The position numbers were made by a program, and so were the translations under genes. DNA of 47,655 nt from contig DGHX01000192.1 in the NCBI GenBank assembly GCA_002392835.1, positions 16,590 through 64,244 on the forward strand. Reading direction: 5' to 3'. How positions within the stretch are numbered: position 1 is the first letter of the stretch; each line of letters starts with the position of its first letter. Below are positions 26,401 through 33,766 of this stretch, piece by piece. Source of the DNA: Prevotella sp. UBA3837 (GTDB taxonomy: Bacteria > Bacteroidota > Bacteroidia > Bacteroidales > Bacteroidaceae). A model generated the notes under the pieces. It searched no databases. It was not told the origin of the DNA and saw nothing but the letters and a program-made list of their open reading frames with translations.

Positions 26401-26863
26401 GATGAAGGCCGTAGCCGCCGCCATCGCCCAGCTCTCGCAGGAGCAGATAGGCCTGCTGGAGCGACAGGGCGTGCTGACGCTCGACATCGTGGAGGGGACG
26501 CCGCAGATACAGGTTGAGGACCTCGACATCATCAGCGAGGACATACCCGGCTGGCTGGTGACCAACGAGGATAACCTGACCATCGCCCTCGACATTGAGC
26601 TGACCGACGAGCTGCGCCAGGAGGGAATGGCCCGTGAGCTCATCAACCGCATACAGAACCTGCGCAAGGACGGAGGACTGGAGATCACCGACCGTATCAA
26701 CGTCGTGGTGGAGCCACAGGCCGACGTGGAGAAAGCCGTCGCCACCTTTGCTGACTACATCAAGACGCAGGTGCTGGCCGACAGCATCAGCCTCTCGGCC
26801 AATGACGGGCAGATGGTAGACTTCGACGACTTCCAGCTGCACATCAGCATCATGAAAGCATAG
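23438..26863 (+). CDS. ileS: Isoleucyl-tRNA synthetase
   Basis: 1141 residues. Class I synthetase that charges tRNA-Ile and edits misactivated valine. HIGH box GHPGIHH (54-60), KMSKR (696-700 in GNKMSKRVGN), WDTHGLPVE, editing domain (about 190-400, AWTTTPWTLAANSALC), DVWFDSG and a long C-terminal anticodon/junction region. The length of about 1140 and the FEGPPSANG start are those of the Bacteroidota/eukaryote-like IleS clade rather than the ~940-residue E. coli type; that clade is often mupirocin-tolerant (known of the family, not shown here). ATG 23438 is chosen because the promoter lies just upstream. Confidence 0.97.
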   Translation: MAKRFAEHNGLNLTQVNNDVLEKWMKDDVFRRSVSEREGCPQFVFFEGPPSANGHPGIHHVLGRSLKDTFNRYKTMQGFQVKRKAGWDTHGLPVELSVEKSLGITKADIDNKESEKYISTEEYNRKCRENVMMYTQEWRELTERMGYFVDLDHPYITYDNKYIETLWYLLKKFYEKGLLYKGYTIQPYSPAAGTGLSSHELNQPGCYRDVKDTTCTALFRMKNPKPEMTGWGDAFFMAWTTTPWTLAANSALCVGPKIDYVALQTYNPYTAQPIVVVMADARVPAYFDTAAEITDGGELPEFKKGGKFLPYRVVGRYKGTDLVGMEYEQLLPMIKPMGDAFRVIPGDYVTTEDGAGIVHIAPNFGADDAFVAKKAGICPIVLIDKKGAERPVVDLQGKYFVVEDLDPEFVKAYVDVEKWSRYAGRYVKNAYDDTLTDKDETLDISICMDLKADGKVFKIEKHVHNYPHCWRTDKPVLYYPLDSWFIRSSACKERMSELNKTIGWHPESTGSGRFGNWLDNLNDWNLSRSRFWGTPLPIWRSEDGEELCIGSLEELYGEIEKAVAAGVMAQNPLREKGFVPGDMSSENYDRIDLHRPYVDYITLVSPTGKPMKRETDLIDVWFDSGAMPYAQQHYPFENRELIDNGGAFPADFINEGVDQTRGWFFTLHAIATMIFDSVAFKNVISTGLVLDAKGNKMSKRVGNVVNPFDMIEKYGSDAVRFYMMTNSEPWDNLKFDPEGVAEVRRKFFGTLYNTYNFFAPYANVDGFDPQAPQIPVAERTKTDQWVLSALNTLVKNVTAELDSYDPTRAGRMIDDFVNDDLSNWYVRISRSRFWGKEMSHDKLAAYQTLYTCLMTVAKLIAPFAPFFADQLYKDLGGQLDSVHLDRFPVADERLIDTDLEQRMKLAQKATSMVQALRKKSKLKVRQPLQCILVPAMSQEQREQLSTFQGIILSEINVKELRFAEDESSVLVKKVKPNFRTMGKKFGPQMKAVAAAIAQLSQEQIGLLERQGVLTLDIVEGTPQIQVEDLDIISEDIPGWLVTNEDNLTIALDIELTDELRQEGMARELINRIQNLRKDGGLEITDRINVVVEPQADVEKAVATFADYIKTQVLADSISLSANDGQMVDFDDFQLHISIMKA

Positions 26864-26906
26864 AAACCAACCATAATCAGAAACTTATCAACGAAACATT
26901 TAGTCT

Positions 26907-27296
26907 ATGTCAGAGAAAACACGCTACACTGACGAGGAGCTCGAGGAGTTCCGTCAGATTATCAACGAGAAGCTGGCCCTGGCCAAGCGCGACTACGACC
27001 AGATGATGGACTCGCTGACCAACCGCGACAGCAACGACGTCGACGACACGTCGCCCACCTACAAGGCACTGGAGGAGGGCAGCGAGGCTCAGTCGAAAGA
27101 AGACTTGATGAAGTTTGCATCGCGACAGCAGAAGTTCATTCAGGGACTGAAGGCTGCCCTGGTGCGCATCGACAACAAGACCTACGGCATCGACCGCATC
27201 ACCGGCAAGCTCATACCCGCCGAGCGGCTCAGGGCTGTGCCCCATGCCACGCTCAGCGTGGAGTCGAAGGAGCTGGAGAAGAAACGGAAGTTATAA
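26907..27296 (+). CDS. TraR/DksA-family protein without zinc cysteines
   Basis: 129 residues: a long coiled-coil hairpin (DEELEEFRQIINEKLALAKRD to the RQQKFIQGLKAALVRI helix) and the C-terminal DksA domain TYGIDRITGKLIPAERL, where the four zinc Cys of E. coli DksA are replaced (GID, IPAER, VPHA). DksA acts in the secondary channel of RNA polymerase with ppGpp. Cys-less forms are usual in Bacteroidota. It lies 43 bases after ileS in the same cluster and before lspA. Confidence 0.88.
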   Translation: MSEKTRYTDEELEEFRQIINEKLALAKRDYDQMMDSLTNRDSNDVDDTSPTYKALEEGSEAQSKEDLMKFASRQQKFIQGLKAALVRIDNKTYGIDRITGKLIPAERLRAVPHATLSVESKELEKKRKL

Positions 27297-27332
27297 ACCA
27301 AAAAAGATACGAAAGGGCAAACAACACACATC

Positions 27333-27968
27333 ATGAGTAGAACATCACAACTGCTGACGCGGGGCAGGATGGCCTTGGTGCTTGTCATCGCCATCCTGCT
27401 CATCGACCAGTTCATCAAGATCACGGTGAAAACCAGCATGGGGCTGCACGAGAGCATCCGCGTCACAGACTGGTTCTACATCTCGTTCATCGAGAACAAC
27501 GGCATGGCCTGGGGCATGCAGATTGGCTCCAAGCTGGTGCTGTCGCTGTTCCGTGTGGTGGCCATCGCCTTCCTCAGCTATTATATATGGCTGCAGGCGC
27601 TGCGCCGGGCCAGGTGGGGCTACATCGTCTGTCTGGCCATGGTGCTGGCCGGTGCCGCCGGCAATCTCATCGACTGCATGTTCTATGGGCTGGGCTTCGA
27701 GGCCTCTACGCCCAGCCACATCAGTCAGTGGGTAGGACTGGGCAATGGCTATGCCTCGTTCCTCATGGGCAAGGTGGTCGACATGTTCTACTTCCCCATC
27801 ATCCACACCACGTGGCCCGAGTGGATGCCCTTCTGGGGCGGCGAGGAGTTCATCTTCTTCAGCCCCGTCTTTAACTTTGCCGATGCCAGTATCTCCGTGG
27901 GCGTGGTGGCCCTGCTGCTGTTCTACCGCCGGGAGCTGGCTAACATCTCTCTGCGACGTGAGAAGTAA
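27333..27968 (+). CDS. lspA: Lipoprotein signal peptidase
   Basis: 211 residues, somewhat longer than usual because of a loop between the catalytic Asp. Four membrane helices: LVIAILLIDQFIKI, LVLSLFRVVAIAFLSYYIW, YIVCLAMVLAGAAGN and SVGVVALLLFYRR. Signature residues: NNGMAWGM, GAAGNLIDCMFYG (first catalytic Asp), FNFADASIS (second). It removes signal peptides from prolipoproteins such as those at 571, 27958 and 44204. The stop overlaps the start of the next lipoprotein gene. Confidence 0.95.
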   Translation: MSRTSQLLTRGRMALVLVIAILLIDQFIKITVKTSMGLHESIRVTDWFYISFIENNGMAWGMQIGSKLVLSLFRVVAIAFLSYYIWLQALRRARWGYIVCLAMVLAGAAGNLIDCMFYGLGFEASTPSHISQWVGLGNGYASFLMGKVVDMFYFPIIHTTWPEWMPFWGGEEFIFFSPVFNFADASISVGVVALLLFYRRELANISLRREK

Positions 27969-28923
27969 GACGTGTTTGGTGCTCACCATGGGCGTGCTTC
28001 TGCTGCTTGCCGCCTGCAAGCCGCGCACACCTCGGCAGTATATCCAGCCCGATGACATGGAGGACATACTGGTCGACTACTATATGGCCCGTGCCATGGC
28101 TCAGCGCGAGAGCTTCTCGCACCAGCAGCGCGAGTACCATACCGCGCTCTACACCGACGCTGTGTTCAGCAAGCACGGCGTGACGCAGGCGCAGTTCGAC
28201 TCGTCGCTGGTCTACTACTACACCCGTTCCGACCGCTTCTATCCCATCTTCGAGCGCGTCAACGAGCGGCTCGACGAGAAGGCACTCGTGCTGGGAGCCA
28301 GCGAGGGCGAGATAGGCAAGTATGCACGCTATAACGCCACCGGCGACACTGCCAACGTGTGGCCCGACCGCCCCACGGCGCTGCTGCTGCCGCAGCCGCC
28401 CTATAACCACTGGGACTTCAGCATCGATGCCGACTCAGCCTACCGCCGTGGCGATGCGCTGATGATCATGTTCATGAGCGACTTCATGTACCAGTCGGGT
28501 GCCAAGAGCGGCACGGTGTACATGGCCCTCGACTATGGCGACACGGTGGTCAGCCGCAGCCAGTCGTTCTCGGTTTCGGGGCTGACGCAGATGCGGCTGC
28601 CCGAGGACACCACACGCACCATACGCCGTGTGCATGGCTTCTTCTATCTGGGCGGAGCCGATGCCCCCACGCCCTCCACGCGTCTGCTCTTCCTGAGCGA
28701 CGTGCAGCTCATACGCTTCCATACCCGAAAGGCTGACGATGACAACGACGAACAACCGGCCGAGGCGGATAGCCTCGCATCAGACAGTATCCGAGGACGG
28801 CTCGACGCTGACTCTGCACGTAGTGGAGATTCGCTGCGCCAGGGTGACGGCCCTCTACCCGCTGACTCAGGAGCTGCCCTTCACAGAGTGGTTCTCAGGC
28901 ACGATAGTGCTGCGTCGCGATGA
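27958..28923 (+). CDS. DUF4296-domain lipoprotein
   Basis: 321 residues from GTG 27958, chosen because it gives a complete lipoprotein signal (RSKTCLVLTMGVLLLLAAC); ATG 27988 would lose its positive end. DUF4296 domain follows: PDDMEDILVDYYMARAM, then QREYHTALYTDAVFSKHGV and FDSSLVYYYTRSDRFYPIFE. The C-terminal tail (DDDNDEQPAEADSLASDS onward) is low-complexity and is read over 185 bases that also encode the next protein in another frame. The GTG overlaps the lspA end. Function unknown. Confidence 0.85.
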   Translation: MRSKTCLVLTMGVLLLLAACKPRTPRQYIQPDDMEDILVDYYMARAMAQRESFSHQQREYHTALYTDAVFSKHGVTQAQFDSSLVYYYTRSDRFYPIFERVNERLDEKALVLGASEGEIGKYARYNATGDTANVWPDRPTALLLPQPPYNHWDFSIDADSAYRRGDALMIMFMSDFMYQSGAKSGTVYMALDYGDTVVSRSQSFSVSGLTQMRLPEDTTRTIRRVHGFFYLGGADAPTPSTRLLFLSDVQLIRFHTRKADDDNDEQPAEADSLASDSIRGRLDADSARSGDSLRQGDGPLPADSGAALHRVVLRHDSAASR

Positions 28924-28969
28924 GGGCGGCGTGCTCCGTGCCTATTACAAAGAAAAGTTATTAACCTAA
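28739..28969 (+). CDS. Small hypothetical protein overlapping the DUF4296 gene
   Basis: 76 residues. The first 62 codons overlap the end of the lipoprotein gene in another frame; the last 14 lie beyond it. The C-terminal half (TLTLHVVEIRCARVTALYP, LPFTEWFSGTIVLRRDEGG, LRAYYKEKLL) looks like a well-formed beta protein and is the better-conserved type of sequence of the two frames. It is followed at 16 bases by the permease. Either both frames are used or the lipoprotein tail is an extension after loss of an earlier stop. Confidence 0.6.
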   Translation: MTTTNNRPRRIASHQTVSEDGSTLTLHVVEIRCARVTALYPLTQELPFTEWFSGTIVLRRDEGGVLRAYYKEKLLT

Positions 28970-28985
28970 CTAAACCGAAAACGAT

Positions 28986-30251
28986 ATGAACTTGAAAGTA
29001 CAACTGGCTATTATGAACTTCCTGGAGTTCGCCGTCTGGGGAGCCTACCTCACCTGTATGGGCCGCTATCTTGGCAACATCGGCTTCAGCACCGAGATAG
29101 GGTGGTTCTACTCCATGCAGGGCATCGTGTCCATCTTCATGCCCGCCATCATCGGCATCATCGCCGACCGCTGGGTGCAGGCCCAGAAGATGTTGGGCAT
29201 CTGCCACCTGCTGGCAGGCCTGTTCATGTTTGCCACCGCCTGGTACGGCTATGCCAACGGCCAGGAGACACAGTTCGGCGTCATCTTCACACTCTATGCG
29301 CTGAGCGTGGCTTTCTTCATGCCCACCATCGCGCTGGCCAACTCCGTGGCCTACAACGGCCTGACGCAGGCCGGGCTCGACACCGTCACCACCTTCCCGC
29401 CCATCCGCGTGTGGGGAACGGTGGGCTTCATCCTCATGATGTGGTTCGTCGACCTGATGGGCTTCCAGGACAACCAGAACCAGTTCGTCGTCTCCGGCGT
29501 GCTCAGCATCATCCTCTTCCTCTACAGCTTCACGCTGCCTAAGTGCCCGGTGAAGAAGAACCAGGGCAAGACCTCCTTCGTCGAGGCTTTCGGCCTGCGC
29601 GCCTTCACCCTGTTCAAGCAGAAGCAGATGGCCATCTTCTTCATCTTCTCCATGTTCCTTGGCGTGTGCCTGCAAATCACCAACGGCTTTGCCAACCCGT
29701 TCATCAACAGCTTCGGCGCCGACCCGCAGTATGCCGACACCTTCGGCGTGCAGCACGCCAACATCCTCATTTCGCTCTCACAGATCAGCGAGACGCTCTG
29801 CATCCTGCTCATACCTTTCTTCATGAAGCGCTTCGGCATCAAGAACGTCATTCTCATCGCCATGTTCGCCTGGGTGTTCCGCTTCGGATTATTCGGCCTG
29901 GGCAACCCCGGCAGCGGCGTGTGGCTCTTCATCCTCTCGATGATTGTCTACGGCGTGGCCTTCGACTTCTTCAACATCTCGGGCTCCCTCTTCGTCGAGA
30001 ATACCACTGACGACAGCATCCGCTCCAGCGCGCAGGGCCTGTTCATGCTCATGACCAACGGCATCGGTGCCACCCTGGGCACCCTGGGCGCACAGGCCAT
30101 CATCAACAGCTACACCCATGGCGAGGAGATGGGCGGTGCCTTCTACACCGTCGGCGACTGGTCCACCTGCTGGTACATCTTCGCTGCCTATGCCTGCGTC
30201 GTCGGCATCCTGTTTGCCATCCTCTTCCGGCCTGAGAAGAAGGTGCAATAA
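28986..30251 (+). CDS. Nucleoside:H+ symporter (NupG/XapB-like MFS)
   Basis: 421 residues with twelve predicted membrane segments (LAIMNFLEFAVWGAYLTCM, GIVSIFMPAIIGIIADRW, LLAGLFMFATAWYGY, then the second half from MAIFFIFSMFLGVCLQI to WYIFAAYACVVGILFAILF). The FLEFAVWGAY start, the ADRWVQAQKMLG loop and FFNISGSLFVENTT are as in the nucleoside:H+ symporter group of the MFS. It imports nucleosides through the inner membrane. Transcribed with the small gene before it. Confidence 0.9.
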   Translation: MNLKVQLAIMNFLEFAVWGAYLTCMGRYLGNIGFSTEIGWFYSMQGIVSIFMPAIIGIIADRWVQAQKMLGICHLLAGLFMFATAWYGYANGQETQFGVIFTLYALSVAFFMPTIALANSVAYNGLTQAGLDTVTTFPPIRVWGTVGFILMMWFVDLMGFQDNQNQFVVSGVLSIILFLYSFTLPKCPVKKNQGKTSFVEAFGLRAFTLFKQKQMAIFFIFSMFLGVCLQITNGFANPFINSFGADPQYADTFGVQHANILISLSQISETLCILLIPFFMKRFGIKNVILIAMFAWVFRFGLFGLGNPGSGVWLFILSMIVYGVAFDFFNISGSLFVENTTDDSIRSSAQGLFMLMTNGIGATLGTLGAQAIINSYTHGEEMGGAFYTVGDWSTCWYIFAAYACVVGILFAILFRPEKKVQ

Positions 30252-30269
30252 CGAAAACAAAAAACATCC

Positions 30270-30803
30270 ATGCGCCGATTACTGCTTCGTTTCGAAAACA
30301 TGCAACAGATAGTGGGCAGCGATGACCTCTCCGTCATCCTGCTCACTGACGCCGACCGCCGTCGCGCCCTCTCCGTGGTGTGCGATGCCGACATGACGCG
30401 CCAGCTGCTGCTGCGCCTGCGTGGCAACTCCCGGGTGTGCCGCACCATGCTGCCCGAGGTGCTGCTCCAGCTGCTGCCTTCTACCTACGAGATGATGATA
30501 GTAGGCGTCTTCGACGGACAGTACCAGGTGGTGCTCACCGACACCGCCAACGGCGAGAATGTGCGCATACGGACCAGCGACGCCGTGCTGCTGAGCATCA
30601 TCTCGCATGTACCGCTCTACATCGAGGAGCGGCTCATGGCGCAGCAGAGCGTGCCCTTCGACGAGAATGCCACCGGCGTGGCCATACCCATCAACTCCAT
30701 GGACACGCAGCGCCTGAAGATAGCCCTGCAGAACGCCGTCGACGAGGAGAACTACGAGCTGGCCTCGCAGCTGCGCGATGAGATAAACCGCCGTAAGCAA
30801 TGA
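30270..30803 (+). CDS. Bifunctional nuclease (DUF151) with UVR motif
   Basis: 177 residues. The DUF151 bifunctional-nuclease domain covers about 20-130, with the SDAVLLSIISHVPLYIEERL segment characteristic of the family, whose members can cut DNA and RNA. A C-terminal UVR motif follows (LKIALQNAVDEENYELASQLRDEIN), as in UvrB/UvrC and McsA, for protein contact. It starts 18 bases after the permease and overlaps rsmE by 4 bases (ATGA). Confidence 0.88.
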   Translation: MRRLLLRFENMQQIVGSDDLSVILLTDADRRRALSVVCDADMTRQLLLRLRGNSRVCRTMLPEVLLQLLPSTYEMMIVGVFDGQYQVVLTDTANGENVRIRTSDAVLLSIISHVPLYIEERLMAQQSVPFDENATGVAIPINSMDTQRLKIALQNAVDEENYELASQLRDEINRRKQ

Positions 30804-31555
30804 AGGAAGAACGCTATTTCTACGTGCCCCAGGCCCCCCTCAGCGGCGAGCTGCCCGACGACGAGGCCCAGCATGCCGTGCGCGTGCTGCGGCTGAAGGA
30901 GGGCGACGAGCTGATGCTCCTCGACGGCTGCGGCACCTTCTACAAGGCCCATGTCACCCTGGCCGCGGGCAAGCACTGCTGCTACGCCATCGACGAGCAG
31001 CTGCCGCAGCCCAGGCTCTGGCGCGGGTGCCTGCACCTGGCCATAGCCCCCACGAAGATGATGGAGCGCATGGAGTGGCTGGCCGAGAAGGCCACCGAGG
31101 TGGGCTTCGACCGCCTGTCGCTGCTTAACTGCCGCTTCAGCGAGCGCCGCGTGGTGAAGACGGCCCGACTGGAGAAGATTGTCGTCAGCGCCATGAAGCA
31201 GAGCCGCAAGGCGTGGAAGCCCGAGGTGAGCAATATGCAGGACTTCACGTCGTTCATCAGCAGCCACACCAGCGGGCGCCGCTACATTGCCCACTGCTAC
31301 GATGAGGTGCCCCGTGTCAACCTCTTCGACGAGCTCCGACACCCGGCACCGCAGCTTGCCGTCGCTGCTGACAGCCCCGCTGCTGCTGACGAGGTGCTGG
31401 TGCTCATAGGCCCCGAGGGTGACTTCTCCATCGACGAGGTGCGCCAGGCCGTCAGCGCCGGCTTCGTCTCCGTAGACCTGGGCAAGAGCCGCCTGCGCAC
31501 CGAGACGGCCGGCCTTGCCGCAGTGATGATGATGCAACTCGCCCAGCAGCCATGA
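30800..31555 (+). CDS. rsmE: 16S rRNA (m3U1498) methyltransferase
   Basis: 251 residues, normal length. RsmE methylates U1498 of 16S rRNA. N-terminal PUA-like part (RYFYVP, EAQHAVRVLRLKEGDEL), then the SPOUT knot: LAIAPTKMMERMEWLAEKATE, GFDRLSLLNCRFSERR, MKQSRKAWKP, VLIGPEGDFSIDEV and LGKSRLRTETAGLAAV (SAM-binding knot). It overlaps both neighbours by 4 bases, so the run bfn-rsmE-ABC-DUF3256 is translationally coupled. Confidence 0.95.
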   Translation: MKEERYFYVPQAPLSGELPDDEAQHAVRVLRLKEGDELMLLDGCGTFYKAHVTLAAGKHCCYAIDEQLPQPRLWRGCLHLAIAPTKMMERMEWLAEKATEVGFDRLSLLNCRFSERRVVKTARLEKIVVSAMKQSRKAWKPEVSNMQDFTSFISSHTSGRRYIAHCYDEVPRVNLFDELRHPAPQLAVAADSPAAADEVLVLIGPEGDFSIDEVRQAVSAGFVSVDLGKSRLRTETAGLAAVMMMQLAQQP

Positions 31556-32199
31556 ACACCATTACGCTCGACCACCTGCTGCCGCAGGTCTTCAATGCCG
31601 ATGCCACCGTCCACCAGTCGCAGCTCTGGAACCAGCAGGTCAGCTTCCAGCGCGGGCAGCGCTACCTCGTCGAGGCAGCCAGCGGGCGCGGCAAGAGCAC
31701 CCTCTGCAGCTACATCCTCGGCTATCGCCATGACTACAGCGGACGCCTGCTCTTCGACGGCTCCGACACCCGTTCACTCACCATGCGCCAGTGGAGCCTG
31801 CTGCGCCAGCGTCACCTCAGCTGTTTGTTCCAGGAGCTGCGCCTCTTCCCTGAGCTCACCGCGCTGGAAAACGTGGAGCTGAAGAACCGTCTGACACACC
31901 ATAAGAGCCGCAGCCAGGTGGAGCAGTGGTTTGAAGAGCTGGGCATCGCCGACAAACTGCATACCCCCGTGGCACGCCTGTCGTGGGGCCAGCAGCAGCG
32001 CGTGGCTCTGATGCGGGCACTGGTGCAGCCCTTCGACTTCCTGCTGGCCGACGAGCCGGCAAGCCATGTCGATGACGACAATGCCCTCGCCATGGGCCGT
32101 CTGCTCACCGCCGAGGCCGATGCCCAGGGTGCCGCCCTCATCATCACCAGCATCGGCAAACGACTACCCATTGACTATCACACCACAGTATCCGTATGA
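31552..32199 (+). CDS. Orphan ABC-type ATPase
   Basis: 215 residues. Walker A ASGRGKST, Q-loop CLFQELRLFP, a weak signature (LSWGQQQRVALMRAL in place of LSGGQ) and Walker B FLLADEPASHVDD. The closest group is the LolD/MacB type of export ATPases. No permease gene lies next to it, and its neighbours are unrelated, so it may serve a distant permease or a soluble role. It overlaps rsmE and the DUF3256 gene by 4 bases each. Confidence 0.85.
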   Translation: MNTITLDHLLPQVFNADATVHQSQLWNQQVSFQRGQRYLVEAASGRGKSTLCSYILGYRHDYSGRLLFDGSDTRSLTMRQWSLLRQRHLSCLFQELRLFPELTALENVELKNRLTHHKSRSQVEQWFEELGIADKLHTPVARLSWGQQQRVALMRALVQPFDFLLADEPASHVDDDNALAMGRLLTAEADAQGAALIITSIGKRLPIDYHTTVSV

Positions 32200-32672
32200 A
32201 ACGACACCTCACCATCCTCTTTCTGTCGGTGCTGACAACGCTATTGTCCGCACAGACGGTTGCACCGGCTGATTCGCTGACGGCTGCACAAGCTGATTCA
32301 CTGACGGCTGCTGACATCTTCCGCCAGCTGCCCGATTCGCTCACTCCTTATCTCTCGCAGAATAACCGGCTCGACATGCTCGACTTCATGTCAGCCAACA
32401 TGAAGGCCGAGGTGACCAACCTGCTCGACGGCAAGAGCGAGATGACCCTGCTTTCGCCCGACAGCTTGTCGGTGCGCCTGAGCGACGTGCTCACACTGGG
32501 CATTGGCTGTGGCGGAACAGGCGAGGCTTCAGGCAGTGTCAGGCTGCACTATGTCTACACCCTCAGCCCTGAACAGTCGGAGCATGTCACTGCCATTTAC
32601 GACCGCCGTTGGCAGTTGCTCTCACGCCGGGTGGTCAGCTCCTCACTTCTGCACAATAACTTACCCATGTGA
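32196..32672 (+). CDS. DUF3256-family exported protein
   Basis: 158 residues with a signal peptide (MKRHLTILFLSVLTTLLSAQ). A short duplicated block ADSLTAAQ/ADSLTAAD follows. Then comes the DUF3256 core: FRQLPDSLTPYLSQNNRL, DMLDFMSANMKAEVTNLLDG and KSEMTLLSPDSLSVRLSD. A Bacteroidales-specific family of unknown function, periplasmic by prediction. Last gene of the ileS cluster; the repeat element at 32746 begins 73 bases later. Confidence 0.85.
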   Translation: MKRHLTILFLSVLTTLLSAQTVAPADSLTAAQADSLTAADIFRQLPDSLTPYLSQNNRLDMLDFMSANMKAEVTNLLDGKSEMTLLSPDSLSVRLSDVLTLGIGCGGTGEASGSVRLHYVYTLSPEQSEHVTAIYDRRWQLLSRRVVSSSLLHNNLPM

Positions 32673-32745
32673 CGTAAGGTGTGTTGTCCATCCGCCACTA
32701 AGGGTCAAATGCTATATCGTCCTCATTTTTTTTATAGCCGCAGAA

Positions 32746-33199
32746 TGTTGCACTACTTGCACCTGCGTTAACCTTTGTTGAGATTTATCTTGCACCGCAG
32801 TGGAAAGTGGAAAGAGGAAAGTGGAAAGGGGAAAGAGGAGAGAGGAAAGAGGAAAGTGGCGAGGGGAAAGTGACCGAGCGGGAAATGTATATTTATACAA
32901 CCGAAACTGCATAAGTATTCATTTTGTGCCCTGCGGCCCCCGCTTTCTAAAATGCGGGCCGCTTTTGAAAAAATCTCATACGGGATTTTTTCAAAAGTGG
33001 CCTCCGCAGAAAAAAAAGCGGCCTCCGCGTGAAAATGTATATTTATGCATTTCCGCCCATCGGGCCACTGGCCATTTCCATACTATGGTTACTTTACACA
33101 AAAAGATGAAGATCAGACATCTGTTGTACACTTGTTTTTTCTACTTAATGAATTGCTTGTCAGACGGTTTCGTGATGATTAGGTGCAAGTAGTGCAACA
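32746..33199. repeat. Repeat element B, inverted copy of element A
   Basis: 454 bp bounded by TGTTGCACTACTTGCACCT (32746-32764) and its reverse complement (33181-33199); the inverted ends extend outward (CGCAGAA / TTCTGCG). The left interior (32765-32799) and a block at about 32930-33060 match element A at 15758-15926 in reverse orientation. A purine-rich insert (32799-32872) and about 110 bp of unmatched sequence (33065-33175) make it longer. This fills most of the gene-free stretch 32673-33318. Confidence 0.75.
32799..32872 (+). repeat. Purine-rich minisatellite-like tract
   Basis: About 74 bases built from GGAAAGTGG / GGAAAGAGG-like units, almost free of pyrimidines. Present in element B only. 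Confidence 0.7.
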
Positions 33200-33268
33200 T
33201 TTTTCTGCGAACGGAGTAGCTGAACTGCTAAATAATTTAAATTCGCATCGATTCTCCCGGATTTTGCG

Positions 33269-33276
33269 TACTTTTG
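33269..33276 (+). promoter_or_regulatory. -7 box upstream of the cupin gene
   Basis: TACTTTTG followed by C, as in the consensus, 43 bases before ATG 33319. No good -33 TTTG at the usual distance. Confidence 0.5.
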
Positions 33277-33318
33277 CAAATGAAAACAATAACACGACCG
33301 ACATAACACAAGTTTATT

Positions 33319-33663
33319 ATGGAGATGAATAAAACGAGCGACACGTATCAGATTGCTACCGACATCCAATGGCAGGATGCTGGTGAGGGCATTGTCCGCC
33401 AGATAATGGGCTACGACGAACACCTGATGATGGTGAAGGTGAAGTTCCGGCAGGGAGCCGTCGGCACCCTCCATCAGCACCCCCACACACAGACCACCTA
33501 TGTGGCCAGCGGCTGTTTTGAAGTGACTATTGGTGAGAAGAAGCAGACCCTAAAAGCCGGCGATGGCTACTACGTAGCTCCCAACCAGCCGCACGGCTGT
33601 GTCTGCCTGGAGGCTGGCATCCTCATCGACACCTTCAGCCCCATGCGTGAGGATTTCCTGTAG
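33319..33663 (+). CDS. Single-domain cupin
   Basis: 114 residues forming one cupin barrel. Metal site motif 1: GTLHQHPHTQTTYVASGCFE (two to three His and a Glu-type position); motif 2: PNQPHGCVCLEAG with its His. GEKKQTLKAGDGYYV is the strand between. Such small cupins are found in sugar and amino-acid pathways as binding or isomerase-like proteins; the substrate cannot be told. An in-frame ATG at 33325 is an alternative start. It stands alone between repeat element B and the convergent EF-G2 gene. Confidence 0.85.
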   Translation: MEMNKTSDTYQIATDIQWQDAGEGIVRQIMGYDEHLMMVKVKFRQGAVGTLHQHPHTQTTYVASGCFEVTIGEKKQTLKAGDGYYVAPNQPHGCVCLEAGILIDTFSPMREDFL

Positions 33664-33701
33664 ACAGAATCTGCCTGAATAGCGAAGTAGGCTTGCAACA
33701 G

Positions 33702-33737
33702 CAAAGAGAGGACTCCGATGTGGGAGCCCTCTCTTTG
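33702..33737. terminator. Hairpin between convergent cupin and EF-G2 genes
   Basis: CAAAGAGAGG (33702-33711) pairs with CCTCTCTTTG (33728-33737) with a GC-rich inner stem (TCC/GGA); GCAAC/GTTGC lie outside. No clear T run follows on either strand. Confidence 0.5.
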
Positions 33738-33766
33738 TTGTAGTTGCGATAGAGTAGTCAGGGGAA

